Part shown: one piece after another, positions 1 through 11,488 of the stretch | Numbering within the stretch: position 1 is the first letter of the stretch | How the letters are laid out: the number at the start of each line of letters is the position of its first letter | Source of the DNA: Hirundichthys speculiger | Lineage: Eukaryota; Chordata; Actinopteri; Beloniformes; Exocoetidae | Assembly (NCBI GenBank): GCA_018398805.1 | Contig: JAGFBZ010002399.1 | Coordinates: forward strand, 62,001-126,000 | DNA length: 64,000 bases | Reading direction: 5' to 3' | Notes under the pieces: model-generated | The model's input: the letters and a program-made list of their open reading frames with translations, nothing else | Databases searched by the model: none | What the model was told of the DNA's origin: nothing | Made by a program: the position numbers and the translations under genes

Positions 1-1459
1 TCCCCACCCATCAGTCCTTGAATTGTGCGCTAAAAGCAAAACATCGACCCGGTACCACATTGCGCACCAATATAACGTTTTCTGTTTACGTCTGTGAGGG
101 ATCTGTTTCCATCAGGTATTAAACCTCTTAAAGGTCTCTGTACTTCCAGAGTTCTTCATTGGACAGATGACAACCCTCCCACTGTCTACTCAGAGAGCAG
201 AATAAATTTTTTTTTTCCTTGCTCTGCTTCAGCTGAAATTACTTGTCTGAAAATGTTCCTCTCCTCTCCCTCTCTCTTTATGAATGCATTTTTTACGTGC
301 ACAAAGCGGACGCGTGGGGTGAGGTTGCACTTTTACACCTCCTCGTGCGGTGGTCCCAAGTTACTGCGTGGGTGTTTCAAAGGTATCTGCATGCTGTTAA
401 AAAAAAGAATAACAGTCCATGCGAGGCATTAATGCTGTCAAGTCTGGCGATGAGAAGCAGTAGGTGCCCTCATTTACAGAAACGCCACATAGTCGGACGC
501 TAGAGCAGAGACTGTTCGTACCCAAGCGAAGTTCAGAGCTACTAACATTTTCATGAATACCAAAATGCATGAATTTTGCTCACAGTTAATGCACAAATCT
601 GTTCTTCTCAAGTGTAATGAGTGACGCCCACTGTGGTTGGATGTACGTCCTAAAAAGGTGGAGGTCTCTGAACGCTGGATATGGTGGAAGCACGACAACA
701 GTGGCTCAGGAGCTGAAGGGACAGTCATGAGACTGTTCCCAAAAGGTTCCTGCAGTTTTCTACTGTAGGAATCTTTAGAAGATTAATTAAAGCCAGGTAC
801 TATTCTGTTCTAAGGTTAAGAAATAAGGCCTCCTAGGTGCCCTGACTGGTCCCCATCAGTGGACGTATGCCTCGGGGGTGTTCGCCCCTGGACCTTTAGG
901 GTCCTCTCAGGCCAGTCTGGTCCTGGGTGATGGGAGTCAGCTGGTGTTTTCTCACCCGCGGGAAGATTTTGAGACGGACTAAGATAATGATGGTGGTGAT
1001 GGTAATGGTGGTGACAGTTTCCTTGGTACTTTGGTCACTTACATGTGAGTGTATATGGGCAAGGACACATTTATGCTTTTGAAGCGTGTCAACCAAAAGG
1101 CTCAAACCAAAAAAGGGACACGTCAGGAAATTGCACTTTTAGAAGGTGTTCATCCAGTTTTCTTGTTAGTAGTTTTTGCTTCCTACATATTATCTTTTAA
1201 GTTTGTTTTGCAGTCACAACACAATCCACTTTACAACACCTCCTCACATGTCACAATCCAGCACACACCACACCCTCACTGTCACGTCTCTTTAATTGTC
1301 TAGTCTTTAAATGTTTCACTGCTGGTGTTTTTTTAGTCCTTTCTGGTTTAAGATGTTAATAAAGATGTTGGATTTTACTGCCAGAGAGGACTGGTGAAGG
1401 ACACATTCACCTTTCACATTCCCACAAAAAAAGTCTGCTACAAGATTAAATTGCATATA
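1..1459. other. Non-coding sequence, no gene seen
   Basis: I see no credible coding exon or recognisable transposon here. The open frames are short, lack domain motifs and contain low-complexity runs. A degenerate GATGGT/GGTGAT microsatellite lies at about 988-1018. Confidence 0.6.
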
Positions 1460-1865
1460 CAGTAATCCCCCACACTTCGCTGTTAATGGGGGCTGTGACT
1501 CCTCCGTGAACAGTATACATGTACGCACAAATGTAAAATCTACAGAAGCTACAGTCACTTTGACATCTCTCCTCTGTGCGTAGCTGACGAGAGCAAGAGA
1601 TGGGAGATGTGGGGACGCGTGTCAGCTAATCAGCGTACAGACAACACAGTAACGCCCATGAAAGCAGCCAATCACAGGTCTCGATATTCGTTCATGGGGC
1701 CTCCCGTGACGGCTCTCGTTGCTTCCCGAGACTCGTTCTTGATGTGATGGGTTTCGCTTCAGCCTCGCCCGTTTCGTTTGAATTTTTTTCACATTTTTTT
1801 TCGAATATTTTTTTTCTTTGAAACTTCCGCGATGTACTGAGACCGTGCAGTGTGGGGGATTACTG
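1460..1865. mobile_element. TA-flanked MITE, pogo/Tigger-like
   Basis: A 406-bp element with perfect 15-bp terminal inverted repeats CAGTAATCCCCCACA, flanked on both sides by TA (1458-1459 and 1866-1867). TA duplication and a CAGT-starting TIR with a C-run followed by TTCGC are typical of pogo/Tigger members of the Tc1/mariner superfamily. No transposase frame is present, so this is a non-autonomous derivative. The superfamily is inferred from TIR and TSD only. Confidence 0.85.
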
Positions 1866-1867
1866 TA

Positions 1868-3742
1868 CATACTAGATGGTTTTGCTCAATAATGGCACTA
1901 ACCATGAATGTAAATGCAGACCAAAAAAAAGAAAGAAATCAAAGCATGCGTTTTAACTGCAGGTTGGAGCAACTGAGGCAGAAAGACAAAAACTGGCATA
2001 AAACTTTAAAAAAAAAAAAAGGTCTGTTTTTGCATCCCAAACAGCTTGAATCCTGCAGTAGTTCCACATGCCTTTACTTCATGCTGTACTGTGTGCAAAG
2101 TTTATGCAAAGTTTATTACAGACTTTTAGGCATACTGAGAGCGTTCCACTCCCAAAAGTCTGGTCTGGAGCACACTGATCCCTCAGAAAAAAAGCCCGAT
2201 ACTCATGAGCACTTCAGTTCCTGCACAGCTCTCATCTATTTTCAAACTGTCCCGTCATGAGACTTTAAACTCTCCAGCGGTGGCCAGTGAGGCATGTAAC
2301 TCCTGGATGCCTTCAGATGCAGCCGTGCTGCTCTGGAGCAGTGACAGATTGTCAGAAGGGATTGTAGTCATTCCAGACAAGTGGTTGAAACACGGGCTGT
2401 ACCAGGCTCTGAAGCCCGGCCCAGCCACACAGGGTGGGAGGCGGCAACTGGATTAACATTACTTAAAAAAAAATAAATAAGGGCAGTTAAAAAGCTTGGG
2501 TTAGTATAATCTAATTTGAAACCATCTTTTGTAATTATCTGACCATTTTTTCAGGAAAAGAAATACTCAAATGTCAGAGTTCTGTAATTGTGTGAGTTTG
2601 CTTCATTATGTTTGTTTTGACGGATTTGACGAATCGTGTCTGACGTCTTTCTATTCTCAGATATCATTTTCTGAGTTTCTGACTCAGTCAAGTGAGAAAA
2701 TAATGATCAAACGTAACAAAAATAATTGTGATATCAGTCTGACATGTAATAATCGAGCTGCATTTACATTAATTACAACAGTTAAATTGCTTTTTTACAA
2801 AATTTGCATTGTTGCATCTATAATGTAATGACATAATAAAAAGTCACGGGGGGCAAATTTAAATGTAGAGCATTTGAGAGAATATTTGTATGGTGTAATC
2901 TTTATCACGTTTGGTCCAGTAAAGCCTCTTAATACATTTTTCCAGCGCTGGCAAATTAAGATTTAAAAGCAAGAGAGTGACCGGCGCTGCAGAGTTTTAA
3001 CGGTCGGCTGGTCGATGCTGCCACAGACTCTGCATCGTCTGTGGCGTCTGACCTCACGCTGGGAAAAAAAAAAAAAACATCCCTTGGAGCTGAAAGACGA
3101 CAATAATACAAAGGTTCTTCATCTGTATGCTTTCTGGATGCAGGGTACATGTGAAAATCATCCTGTACTTTCATCTTCCTCATTAGAATAAGCTCTCCTT
3201 CATTTAACCTGCCAGTCAACGATACAAGACGGCACAAGAAAGACAGTGATTTAGAACAAGGGACATCCGCTGACCAATGAGATTAATGGATATCCTCAAT
3301 AGGGCCAAGCTAAGTACGGCGAAAATGGTATCCACTGGGGGGGGGGGACCAGTTGAAACCGGTTGTTACTGCTGCATTCGAAGCTTTGGCAAGAAACCTC
3401 AGCTTTTGAAAAGAACAACACCAAACTCCCACAGATTTTTAGTGTGACAGTCATGACAAAACAGGGAGTAATGTTGATGTGCTGAACGTCACGAGAGATT
3501 TCAGGCTAAAGCACGTTCCTGTCATTTCAGCAAAGGAGCGTGCTGCAGCAGATCTGAAGAAGCCTCTAGCTGAAGACACTCTGCTGCTGAACCACTGTGT
3601 TGTTGTCCATGATGTTCTTCATTTAATAAAGTATCTTCCTTTACACAACCAGCTCCAGAGGCTCCAGGACAGAGCCAGTCCTCTTCATCCACTCTACCAC
3701 CATCACCATCCCGTCAGAATAGACCCTTAACTCTGAAGACAG
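1868..3742. other. Non-coding sequence, no gene seen
   Basis: No supported gene. The sequence is AT-rich with A-runs and an 11-G run at 3337-3347. A frame at 3479-3730 is open but has no recognisable domain, so it is not called. Confidence 0.55.
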
Positions 3743-4135
3743 TTCAATTCAAATCAATTTTATTTTTATGGCATCTATTACAATATCAATTGTCTTTACA
3801 GAGACCCAGATCATGACCCCTGAACAAATATCATTAACTAACATTATAATATTAAATCCTAATCAAGGATACTGGCAAGTAAGAAAAAAACCTTTAAGCC
3901 AAAGAGTGGCAGGAAAAACTCAACTTTAAGAGGAAGAAACCTTGATCAGGACCAGGATCATATGGATATGGATCATCTGATGAAGACCAATAGAGGAGAG
4001 AGGACAGAGAGAGGATGGAGGACAGAGAGGAGAGACACAAATGACTGAATGGAATGACTATATAAACAGATGCAGGTAGCAGCACTGAGGTGAGATGGTC
4101 AGAGGACTAGATCACCGGTCACCACGCCAGCTAGC
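3743..4135 (-). mobile_element. LINE 3' end (antisense, 5'-truncated)
   Basis: The segment begins with a TTCAATTCAA-type short tandem tail followed by TTTTATTT and a block ending in CAGAGACCCAGATCATGACC. The same block recurs at 46497-46667 and, in the other orientation, at about 17880-17998. The purine-rich part from 3935 on (GAGAGAGGATGGAGGACAG) recurs at 59985-60005, linking the copies to one 3' UTR. The tail at the left end means the LINE is inserted on the minus strand. The clade is probably L2-like. Confidence 0.65.
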
Positions 4136-5193
4136 ATCACACACCAGCGCCCCCAAGGGGTCACGCTTCACTGTCTATTTGAGAAGGACTACTTTAAATG
4201 CATGATGATGTGTGGAAGGACAACTAAAGCACGGTCTGGGATGGTTTTTCTGGAAGTTAAACGTGGTGCATGTCTCCATTAGCAGAAAGGGCTCCACAAT
4301 AAGAACTTTCTGGAACGTAAACGGGCCTGAAACGCGTCCCTGCCTTGGTCAGCGTGGCCCTGAAAAACGTCTGGGTGGAGGGCGATGCTGTGGGCAGCAT
4401 ATTCAGTCAACAATCAGGACCACATCAACACACCGAAACACAAGTCGTCTCTTTCCACTCGTTGCCTCTGCTGCAGTAGGGTTATAATAGTTTTGGATTT
4501 CCCCATTAGTTTTAGTTTTTTTTTAGTTTTTAGTTTAGTTTTTCCAAATTCAGTTAGTTTTAATTCGTTTTTAGAGCAGTTTTGCTAGTTTTTATTCGTT
4601 TTTGTTTTGAAATACTTAGTTTTAGTTTAGTTTTTATTAGTTTCAGTGTCATTCTTTGCATTGCATGTTCTTTTTTTGTTAGAAACATCAGTGTTGCTGT
4701 TGGCCTCTCGGTAGCCTTCCTGTTTAGTTTTCTTGTCATCCTCTCATCAACTATACGTCTCCCATTTGGGAGACTCATCTCATCTTTGGATTCCCAAACG
4801 ATGAGCATGGATGCCAGCAGAAGCTGACATTTATCTTCTTTTTATTCAGAAACACTTTAATTGATGACAGACGCAGGCCATTTACCTTCAGGCCCAGTTT
4901 TGAATGTGCTGGTTCATTGAGAGGACAGTTCCAGTCTCCGTTATGAAAGGAAGTGCAGGCTTTTTATATCCATGACAAGCAGACAACAGATTAACTGAAG
5001 TTCTTGCTCTTGCTTTCAACGTATGCTGTGTTTAACTTTTAGTCTTTTTTTTTAGTAGACACATATTAGATTGCATATATCCATGTAGCACTGAATTATG
5101 AGTCATCAGAGTAGGCTCGTTGCTCATAAATGATGTACATGTGTTTCCCGTGTGTACCAGGGTCCAAGATGCCCCTGGACCACAGTTGAAGGA
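4136..5193. other. Non-coding sequence with TTTTAGTTT-rich tract
   Basis: No gene seen. The part from 4479 to 4660 is listed separately as a low-complexity repeat. Confidence 0.5.
4479..4660. repeat. Degenerate TTTAGTTT repeat tract
   Basis: Repeated AGTTTTAGTTTTT-type words with irregular spacing. Tracts like this occur inside fish MITEs, but I could not find paired TIRs or a TSD, so it is called only as low-complexity repeat. The hydrophobic frames reading through it are composition artefacts. Confidence 0.6.
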
Positions 5194-5201
5194 CTCTAAA
5201 G

Positions 5202-6159
5202 TAGAGGTCTTCACGGGTCCACTTTCATGGAATCGAACCGGGATAGACCCACAATATTTGGTTTAGTTTCCGACCACGAACCGAACCGAGTTACCCGAAT
5301 AGAACCGAGACAATCCAGCCCATAGTAGCTCATGTTAAAAGTTGTCTAGAGTTGAATAAAACTTGATTTTCTTCCCTAAAGTTGTCTTCTTCTACCTGGT
5401 TCAGTTGCTACATAGGCTACGTGATGTAAACAACAATAAATCCACGTCGTTATTTTCTTTGTGGATACAGATGCTATTGGTAGCAACTGCTAATGCTACA
5501 ACGGTCAGGACGTGTCGTGAGCATAGTGCGAATTATGGGGGGGTTTGGGGGGGTTACAACTTCGACCCCCCTGAAGAAGGGACAATTTGTCATTTTTGTC
5601 ATCTTCGACCCCCCTAAAGATGACAAAAATTGTCATTTTTGTCATCTCTAGAAAATGTTGACCCCCCCAATTGTCATTGTATAATTCACACTCTGGTCGT
5701 GAGTATGTTCTCTCATCCAGTGTTGTCATGTTGGTGATCCGTTGTGCTTTACAGCTGCCGGCAAACCACAAATAACACGATACAGCAACACGACTGTTTC
5801 ATGACAAATACGCCACATTAACGAATAATCATTTAACTGCCCCGAGTCCTGACATTGGCTAAACCAAACTACTGTTGTTTGTTTATTTTTGCTTGACCTG
5901 TCACCTGACATTTCACAGCCTATTGGATGGAGGGGGGCGGCGACAGGGGGGCTGAGTGACAGCTGCCACCACCAGGATCTTCAGCTCTCTCCGGTAAACA
6001 GTGACCCAGCCTGTCAGAGAGCACCGACCGGAACTGAGACTAACTGTACCGATTCCGACCCGAACCCGGAGTCACGTCTTGTGAATGGACCTGAGACCCG
6101 ATTCGGGTCGGGTCAGAACCACGGGTTTTTGGGTGGTCAGCTTGTTCCGAAGACCTCTA
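5202..6159. mobile_element. Non-autonomous hAT element (copy 1)
   Basis: The TIRs are TAGAGGTCTTC at the left and its complement at the right end. The flanks CTCTAAAG (5194-5201) and CTCTGAAG (6160-6167) form an 8-bp target duplication with one mismatch, as expected for hAT. The subterminal regions are full of CGGGT/ACCCG words (GACCCGAACC and similar). The inside is homologous in inverted orientation to 34716-35489. No transposase is visible. A second MITE (5522-5695) is inserted in this copy only. Confidence 0.85.
5522..5695. mobile_element. 174-bp hAT-like MITE nested in the 5202-6159 element
   Basis: The ends are CATAGTGCGAATTAT and, reverse-complemented, CAGAGTGTGAATTAT (13 of 15 match). 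A perfect 8-bp duplication GTCGTGAG flanks it (5514-5521 and 5696-5703). The paralogous copy at 34716-35489 lacks this insert, giving an empty site. The inside holds C-runs and two near-inverted copies of GACAAAAATTGTCATTTTTG. TIR similarity suggests it is a relative of the 17290-19052 element. Confidence 0.88.
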
Positions 6160-6167
6160 CTCTGAAG

Positions 6168-7366
6168 TCTGCCATTCGTCAAATATCGAGGTCCTCATTT
6201 TTAACACCAGTGATTAAAAGTTTCTGAGCCAGATGGCTGAGAGTTTTTTGGCTTTTTTTTTCTTTTTCTGCAGCAGGCAGAGAGAAGTGTTTGACTTTAT
6301 TTATCAGCAAAGGAAAAAACGCAGATATAACATCAAGTAACCTTCACTCTTTGTAATAATGAAAGCTATGATATAAATACTGTTTTTTTTTCATTCAACA
6401 GTTACAATTTGAGATATGTTTGTAAAATAAGATGTGCCAGCCTGAGGGTGCTTCACTGCAAACTCAAATCAAATCTTTTACTGAAGCAAAGCGGGTTCTT
6501 GATGATAATTGATTTGTTCCCAAGATGTTTTATCAACATTTGGAGCCTTTTGTGCTTTTCTGAACATTACATTTAAGTGTTTGGGCGTTTTAAGCTCATC
6601 TATACAACCCCAAATCAGAAAAATAATTAAGATTGGCAATGATTCTTACACTGGCATTGCTTTCAGACACAAAACCCTATTACTAGAGCTATTTTCTTTT
6701 TTAAATTTAAACTCTTGCAACACAGCAAGATGACTGCACCGGCGTCATTCATCTGCAGAGACGTTTCTTCCTCGGCACAAGCACCCAACAGGTCCTTGAT
6801 TTCCGTCATTCCAGTTTCCTCCCGCCCACTTTTCCAAACGTACCACTTCCCTGCTCGAGTACTCTGATGAATTGCGGTGATTATTTGCCTGTGATACATC
6901 ACACAGCCACTTTTATTGTCTAATTCAGTCACCGCTGTCTGAAAACGGAATTACTTTGACTTTTATTTCTTTGCAGAATGAACCAAATACATTTCCTCCT
7001 TTTTTCACTTGTCAGCTTCGTATCATTTGTTAACATGCATCCAATTTTTTTTTTTTTTGTATTTCAGGCTGCCTATAAAAGTTGCGACAATAAAGCTTTT
7101 AAGGCTTTGAAAGGTTGCCGATTCCCTTTTCACAGCCATAAAAAAGAGCATCCTGGCACTGAGGATTCACTCGTCACGGGCGACAGGTCCGGACCGCGGG
7201 CGGGTCTCTCCTTCTCTTCCCTCTTCGGCCGTGCATTTGTAATGTGTGCAGAATGTGGTTTTGTATTGTCTCGCTGAAAAATCCATGAACATCCCTGGAA
7301 AGTGGTGTTGTCTCGAAGGCAGCATGTGTTGCTCTGAAACTCTTAAATCGCCATCACAGAAGTCTA
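6168..7366. other. Non-coding sequence, no gene seen
   Basis: AT-rich with T-runs. A short stretch near 6604-6640 (ACAACCCCAAATC) resembles the end of a fish Tc1-type element but is too degraded to call. No coding exon is supported. Confidence 0.5.
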
Positions 7367-7722
7367 AGGGCCAATACCAGTTCCTCCCTTAACCCTCAAT
7401 CTTGGCCCTCGAAAGTAAGTGTAAGGACTATCTCATGACTTGGAAATGGGACACCCCTTGAGTGCAGTTATGTCTTCAGACTGTGGGGGGCGGCCTTACG
7501 CCAAAGCTACGTCCAGTCTTTCAAGAAAATGAAACGACGAAGAAGTAAAAGAATAATAGATAATATATACATTAAGGGCTGTCAAAGTTAAAGCGTTACG
7601 CGTTAACGCAAATTCTGTTTAACGCCGCTATGTTTTTTTTAACGCGAGATTAACGCGCACACGTTTCTGTAAATATGACTCTCGGCCAATAAGTGTATTT
7701 ACAGTCAACGTGTGGGACAGAC

Positions 7723-7852
7723 ATGGCAACGAGGGATAGCAAGTTTAGCTTTAAGGTGATGCCAGATGGGTCTGTTGAGAAGAAATAGGTTATTTGTATT
7801 TACTGTGGCTGTAAATTGAGTTACCACCACAGGACGCGGTAAAGTTAGTTTC
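7723..7852 (+). pseudogene. BED zinc-finger fragment of a hAT transposase
   Basis: From the ATG at 7723 the frame reads about 21 residues rich in K, S and F, then hits an in-frame TAG, and then continues with a CxxC pair in VICIYCGCKLSYHHRT before further stops. A CxxC followed by a YH-rich stretch is the first half of a BED finger, the N-terminal DNA-binding domain of many hAT transposases. The downstream histidines, RNase H-like core and hAT dimerisation region are not visible. It is therefore the 5' stub of a transposase gene inside the hAT element at 7575-8395 and cannot make a functional protein. Confidence 0.6.
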
Positions 7853-8247
7853 ACATCCAACATTTGCTTGTTTTTTTCTCTTTAAACTTTAATAGCGTCA
7901 TGAAAACGGCACCGATTTCATCCAGGTTGGTATCATTTTGTAGATATAAGTATGCCAGACATTTCACAAGTGTCATCAACCCTCCAAGCTCAGTGAGTGT
8001 GGATAAAACTCTCAGGAACAGCGCTGAATGTTCCTTCTGAGGACCTCGCTGCTGCCGTGGAGTTTAGGGACCGTCAGCAAATTACTGCAGTCAAGCAGCA
8101 GCCCAGACAAAATACACAAAGAAGCTGATGAATTAAGCCCCCAAAAAGTACGGCAGCATTGGTGGACTTCCGGTTTTCAAACTGAAAGCTTAAAAAAAAA
8201 ATTAAAGCAGATCCCCGTGACAATGTATAGAACAAAATGGGTATAAA

Positions 8248-8287
8248 TGATGGATGGATGGATGGATGGATGGATGGATGGATGGAT
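8248..8287 (+). repeat. (TGGA)n microsatellite, probable LINE tail
   Basis: About ten TGGA units directly follow GGGTATAAATGA. RTE/Rex3-type fish LINEs end in such tails, so the preceding ~300 bp may be a LINE 3' fragment nested in the hAT element. Confidence 0.7.
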
Positions 8288-8465
8288 AAACAGAACATTT
8301 AAAATGATTAATGTGCGATTAATCGCGAGTTAACTATGAAAATGAAAAATGAAATGATTAATAGCGATTAAAAAATGTTATCGACTGACAGCCCAAATAT
8401 ATATATATGCAGTGGTACCTTTACTTACGAACTATGGAGCGATAGGAGAGCCACATTATTATTTA

Positions 8466-8862
8466 TTATTAGCCTTTATTTTACCAGGTTAGTCCCATTG
8501 AGATCAAAGATCTCTTTTCCAAGGGAGACCTGGCCAAGAGGGCAGCAGCATAGTTACATTAAAACTACAAATAACACATAAAATCTACAACATTAAAACT
8601 TGCTCACATGAAGCATTTGCACACAGATAAGGTAGACTGCAATGATCTCACTAGAGCTTTAAACTCAATCAATGTAACAAGGGCTTTAAGTTGAAGTTCA
8701 GATTGTATGTTATTCCAAGCAGTAGGTGCTGAAAACCTAAATGATTTCTTGCCCAGTTCGGTTCGTACTTTGGGGACAACAAATTGCAGAGTATCCATAG
8801 ATCGGAGATTGTGACTTCCTTCTTTCCTTGCTAAAAGACAAGACAAATAGGATGGAGTGATA
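8466..8862 (-). mobile_element. LINE 3' fragment (antisense)
   Basis: The minus-strand frame 8604-8846 encodes a typical C-terminal LINE ORF2 tail with GKKSFRFSAPTAWNNIQSEL, the region after the reverse transcriptase that many fish LINEs share. It is followed by a 3' UTR containing GAGATCTTTGATCTCAATGG and a TAATAATAAATAAT tail at the left edge. The same 3' UTR recurs at 45738-45835. It lies in only one arm of the foldback element, so it inserted after that element formed. Confidence 0.72.
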
Positions 8863-8870
8863 CCCAGAAT

Positions 8871-8888
8871 AAATAAATTAATAAATAA

Positions 8889-8943
<55 letters not shown>

Positions 8944-9474
8944 AAAAATGTGGAAATAAAAAGAGAAATAAATAAATAAATAAATGTGGAAATATAAAGA
9001 AAAAAAAATACATAAATAAATAAATATATGTGGAAATATAAAGAGAAATAAATATATAAATAAATATATGTGGAAATATAAAGAGAAATAAATAAATATA
9101 TGTGGAAATATAAAAGGAAATAAATAAATAAATAAATGTGGAAATATAAAGGGAAATAAATAAATAAATAAATGTGGAAATATAAAGAGAAATAAATAAA
9201 TGAAAAGGAAAATCATCTTTAATTTTCGTATTGCATTTGCTTTTCCTTTTTGGCACTCCTGTGACACAAGGATAAAGCAATGACAAAACACTTGGTGGAC
9301 TGAGCTGTCAATCAAATGGCTCTGGGCGGGGCTTCCTGTCCAGGATGGATAGTCGTTCCCTGATCACTGGATTTCTGCCTGGCGGTATCATAGACATATA
9401 TAGAGATAGACGCCGCATCGAACGCTACTCCCTACTGGCGCTGACGAGATTTGGGGCCGCCATCTTGGACTGGT
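8871..9474. repeat. Left inverted arm of the foldback element
   Basis: About 330 bp of AAAT-repeats carrying roughly seven copies of a TGTGGAAATA(A/T)AAAGAGAAA motif, followed by about 270 bp of unique sequence, from GAAAAGGAAAATCATC to CGCCATCTTGGACTGG. It is the reverse complement of 10736-11240 with few differences. Confidence 0.85.
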
Positions 9475-10735
9475 CACCTGCTCCGCTCAGTGTTATTTGT
9501 TTGGCAGGTGTGCCGTCAATGTATTTAATCATACCTCACGAAACGAACTGATTTTCACGCGTTTTTTTTTCTTTTGCTGCAAAGGTCATAAATGTAGCTT
9601 TGATACATGACACATGGTTTGGCGTATTTTAATATTGATAGTGAGCTTAGTAATATAATGAATATCTCCGTTTCTGTTATAGGCTAGTAGCCTTTTAAGT
9701 AGGGTCTTTTAAGAGGGTCTAAAGACTTAGGCTACAACATGGACTTAGTTCATTTAGCACTTTTAATGCCTTATGGTTTGTATAGTTTTATTCCATTTTT
9801 ATTAGGCTTTTTATTAATTTGACATTGCTGTTCATTAGCCTACTGCTATTATCCTTAATGTAGGCTAGTCTTATCATGCTGTTATATTTTGCTTGAATTG
9901 ACAGTTTATTATTTCTGTTTTCCCTATTTTTTTTATTGTTTATTTCATTATGCTATTGACTGAATTGATGTTCATTTTTGCTATTCTCCTTATTAGCTAT
10001 AATCTGACCAACATCTCAATCTGTCCCCTGTTACATTTAAGTAGGCTATTATATTATTTTGCATAGATGTCATTTTGGACAAAAGCGCAACCGTAACTGT
10101 ATGAGGTGTAGGCGATGATAGGAATTTTGCAAATCACACATTATAAGTATGATAGAGAAGCAGAAACAGATAGTGACGGTAAAGTATTTTAATCAATTGA
10201 AGCTCTCTATCTCTCGCTCACACACACACAGCAATCCTTCACAATACTCGCTTCCATCATCACTTGAAGGTGAGGATGTTAAAAAAAATCTGTGAGAAAT
10301 CTCAAAAAATGCCTTTGTATTAAATAAGTCCAATTTTAGTTTAGCAATATAAAAAGGTTTGCCAGGATACATGATTAGTGATGTTAAAGGAGAGCGTTTT
10401 TTGAAGAATTTCAAAAGATTTTGGTTCAAAATTAAGTAAGACTATCCACATAATGCATTCCTTCTATTTTTTTTATGGACAGTAACATGCATCTGTATTT
10501 TAAAGCAGATGAGTCAAAGACTTCCATCACAGTCACAACCTGAAGGTTTATGAGAGGAGACAGCCTAATTGGCCAGATGAACACACTCATAAAATTCAAT
10601 AATCTGTTTTGTGGAGACATGGTACACCTTGTTTAAGATTTTGTTGAAGATGATCCATCTCCATCTGTTCAGGCATGTTCTCTCATGCTGCGACTCGACG
10701 TACGGTAATACTACTATGGTTATAATCCCAGAGAA
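9475..10735. other. AT-rich core of the foldback element
   Basis: The stretch between the inverted arms. It is very AT-rich with TAGGCTA/TAGCCTA words. Minus-strand frames at 10193-10429 and 10432-10747 are short and broken, with no catalytic motif that I recognise. It may be a decayed transposase gene, but I cannot show that. Confidence 0.45.
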
Positions 10736-11240
10736 TGACCGGTCCAAGATGGCGACCTAATTTCTCGTTCCAAACAGCCAATGCGGCGTCTATCTCTATA
10801 TATGTCTATGGAGCAGAGCGCCCATACCGCCAGGCAGAAATCCAGTGATCAGGGAACGACTATCCATCCTGGACAGGAAGCCCCGCCCAAAACCATTTGA
10901 TTGACAGCTCAGTCCACCAAGCGTTTTGTCATTGCTTTATCCTTGTGTCACAGGAGTGCCAAAAAGGAAAAGCAAATGCAATATGAAAATTAAAGATGAT
11001 TTTCCTTTTCATTTATTTATTTCTCTTTATATTTCCACATTTATTTATTTCCCTTTATATTTCCACATATATTTATTTATATATTTATTTCTCTTTATAT
11101 TTCCACATATATTTATTTATTTATTTCTCTTTATATTTCCACATTTATTTATTTATTTATTTCTCTTTATATTTCCACATTTATTTATTTATTTATTTCT
11201 CTTTTTATTTCCACATTTACTTATTTATTTATTTATTTAT
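10736..11240. repeat. Right inverted arm of the foldback element
   Basis: Mirror image of the left arm: unique sequence, then ATTT-repeats with about six copies of the TTTCTCTTTATATTTCCACA motif. Because the satellite-like units are short and AT-rich, the long frames reading LFIYLF-type peptides here and in the left arm are artefacts. Confidence 0.85.
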
Positions 11241-11488
11241 TAATGTGGCACTCCTATCGCTCCATAACGAACATCCCTACATATGAAATTTTCAGGTTAC
11301 TAAACCCCTCAATGGGAAAATATTGCCTCTTGTCACCAAAGAAATTTCAAGATACTAAAAGCAAAACTACAGTACGTGCTGCTACTCGTAGCTCCCAGAG
11401 TTTACCGAACATAAACATACTTGTAGCTGCTCTGCCACTGGCTATTAGCTAGCATCCTCCTGGCATCCCTCTCTGAATTCTCTGAATC

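Larger units (their letters stand above)
7575..8395. mobile_element. hAT-type element with BED-finger remnant
   Basis: The left end AGGGCTGTCAAAGTTAAAGC is followed by repeated AACGCG/GTTAACGC words. The right end has GATTAATCGCGAG words and closes with TGACAGCCC, matching the left GGGCTGTCA. This is the typical appearance of a widespread fish hAT family. It carries a broken BED zinc-finger frame (7723-7852) and, further in, a TGGA microsatellite that looks like the tail of a nested LINE fragment. TSDs are unclear because the right flank is an AT microsatellite. Confidence 0.75.
8433..11266. mobile_element. Long-inverted-repeat (foldback) DNA transposon
   Basis: The ends read TATGGAGCGATAGGAG, then A or T, then GCCACATTA in inverted orientation. 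The insertion is flanked by a perfect 6-bp direct repeat ACGAAC (8427-8432 and 11267-11272). Inside are long inverted arms (about 8871-9474 and 10736-11240) made of repeated TGTGGAAATATAAAGAGAAA units in AAAT-rich spacers, followed by unique arm sequence. The AT-rich core (9475-10735) has no recognisable transposase. A LINE fragment (8466-8862) is inserted in the left arm only. A 6-bp TSD does not fit hAT (8), Tc1 (TA) or Harbinger (3), so the superfamily is open. Confidence 0.8.

Noticed and set aside
3479..3730. 83-codon frame with many leucines as an exon
   Set aside because: No splice signals, no recognised domain, and it ends next to a LINE insertion.
4582..4827. Hydrophobic 81-codon frame resembling a multi-span membrane protein
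   Set aside because: It reads through a TTTTAGTTT low-complexity tract; the reverse strand is open for the same reason.
5363..5617. Frame shared with 35030-35230 (KVVFFY...LLHRLRDVNNNK) as a conserved protein
   Set aside because: Both frames lie at the same place in two copies of one hAT element; homology of the repeat explains it and there is no transposase motif.
8831..9315. Two ~150-codon antisense frames rich in LFIYLF, looking like membrane proteins
   Set aside because: They translate AAAT/TTTA satellite arms of the foldback element; the mirrored arm at 10926-11286 gives the same peptides.
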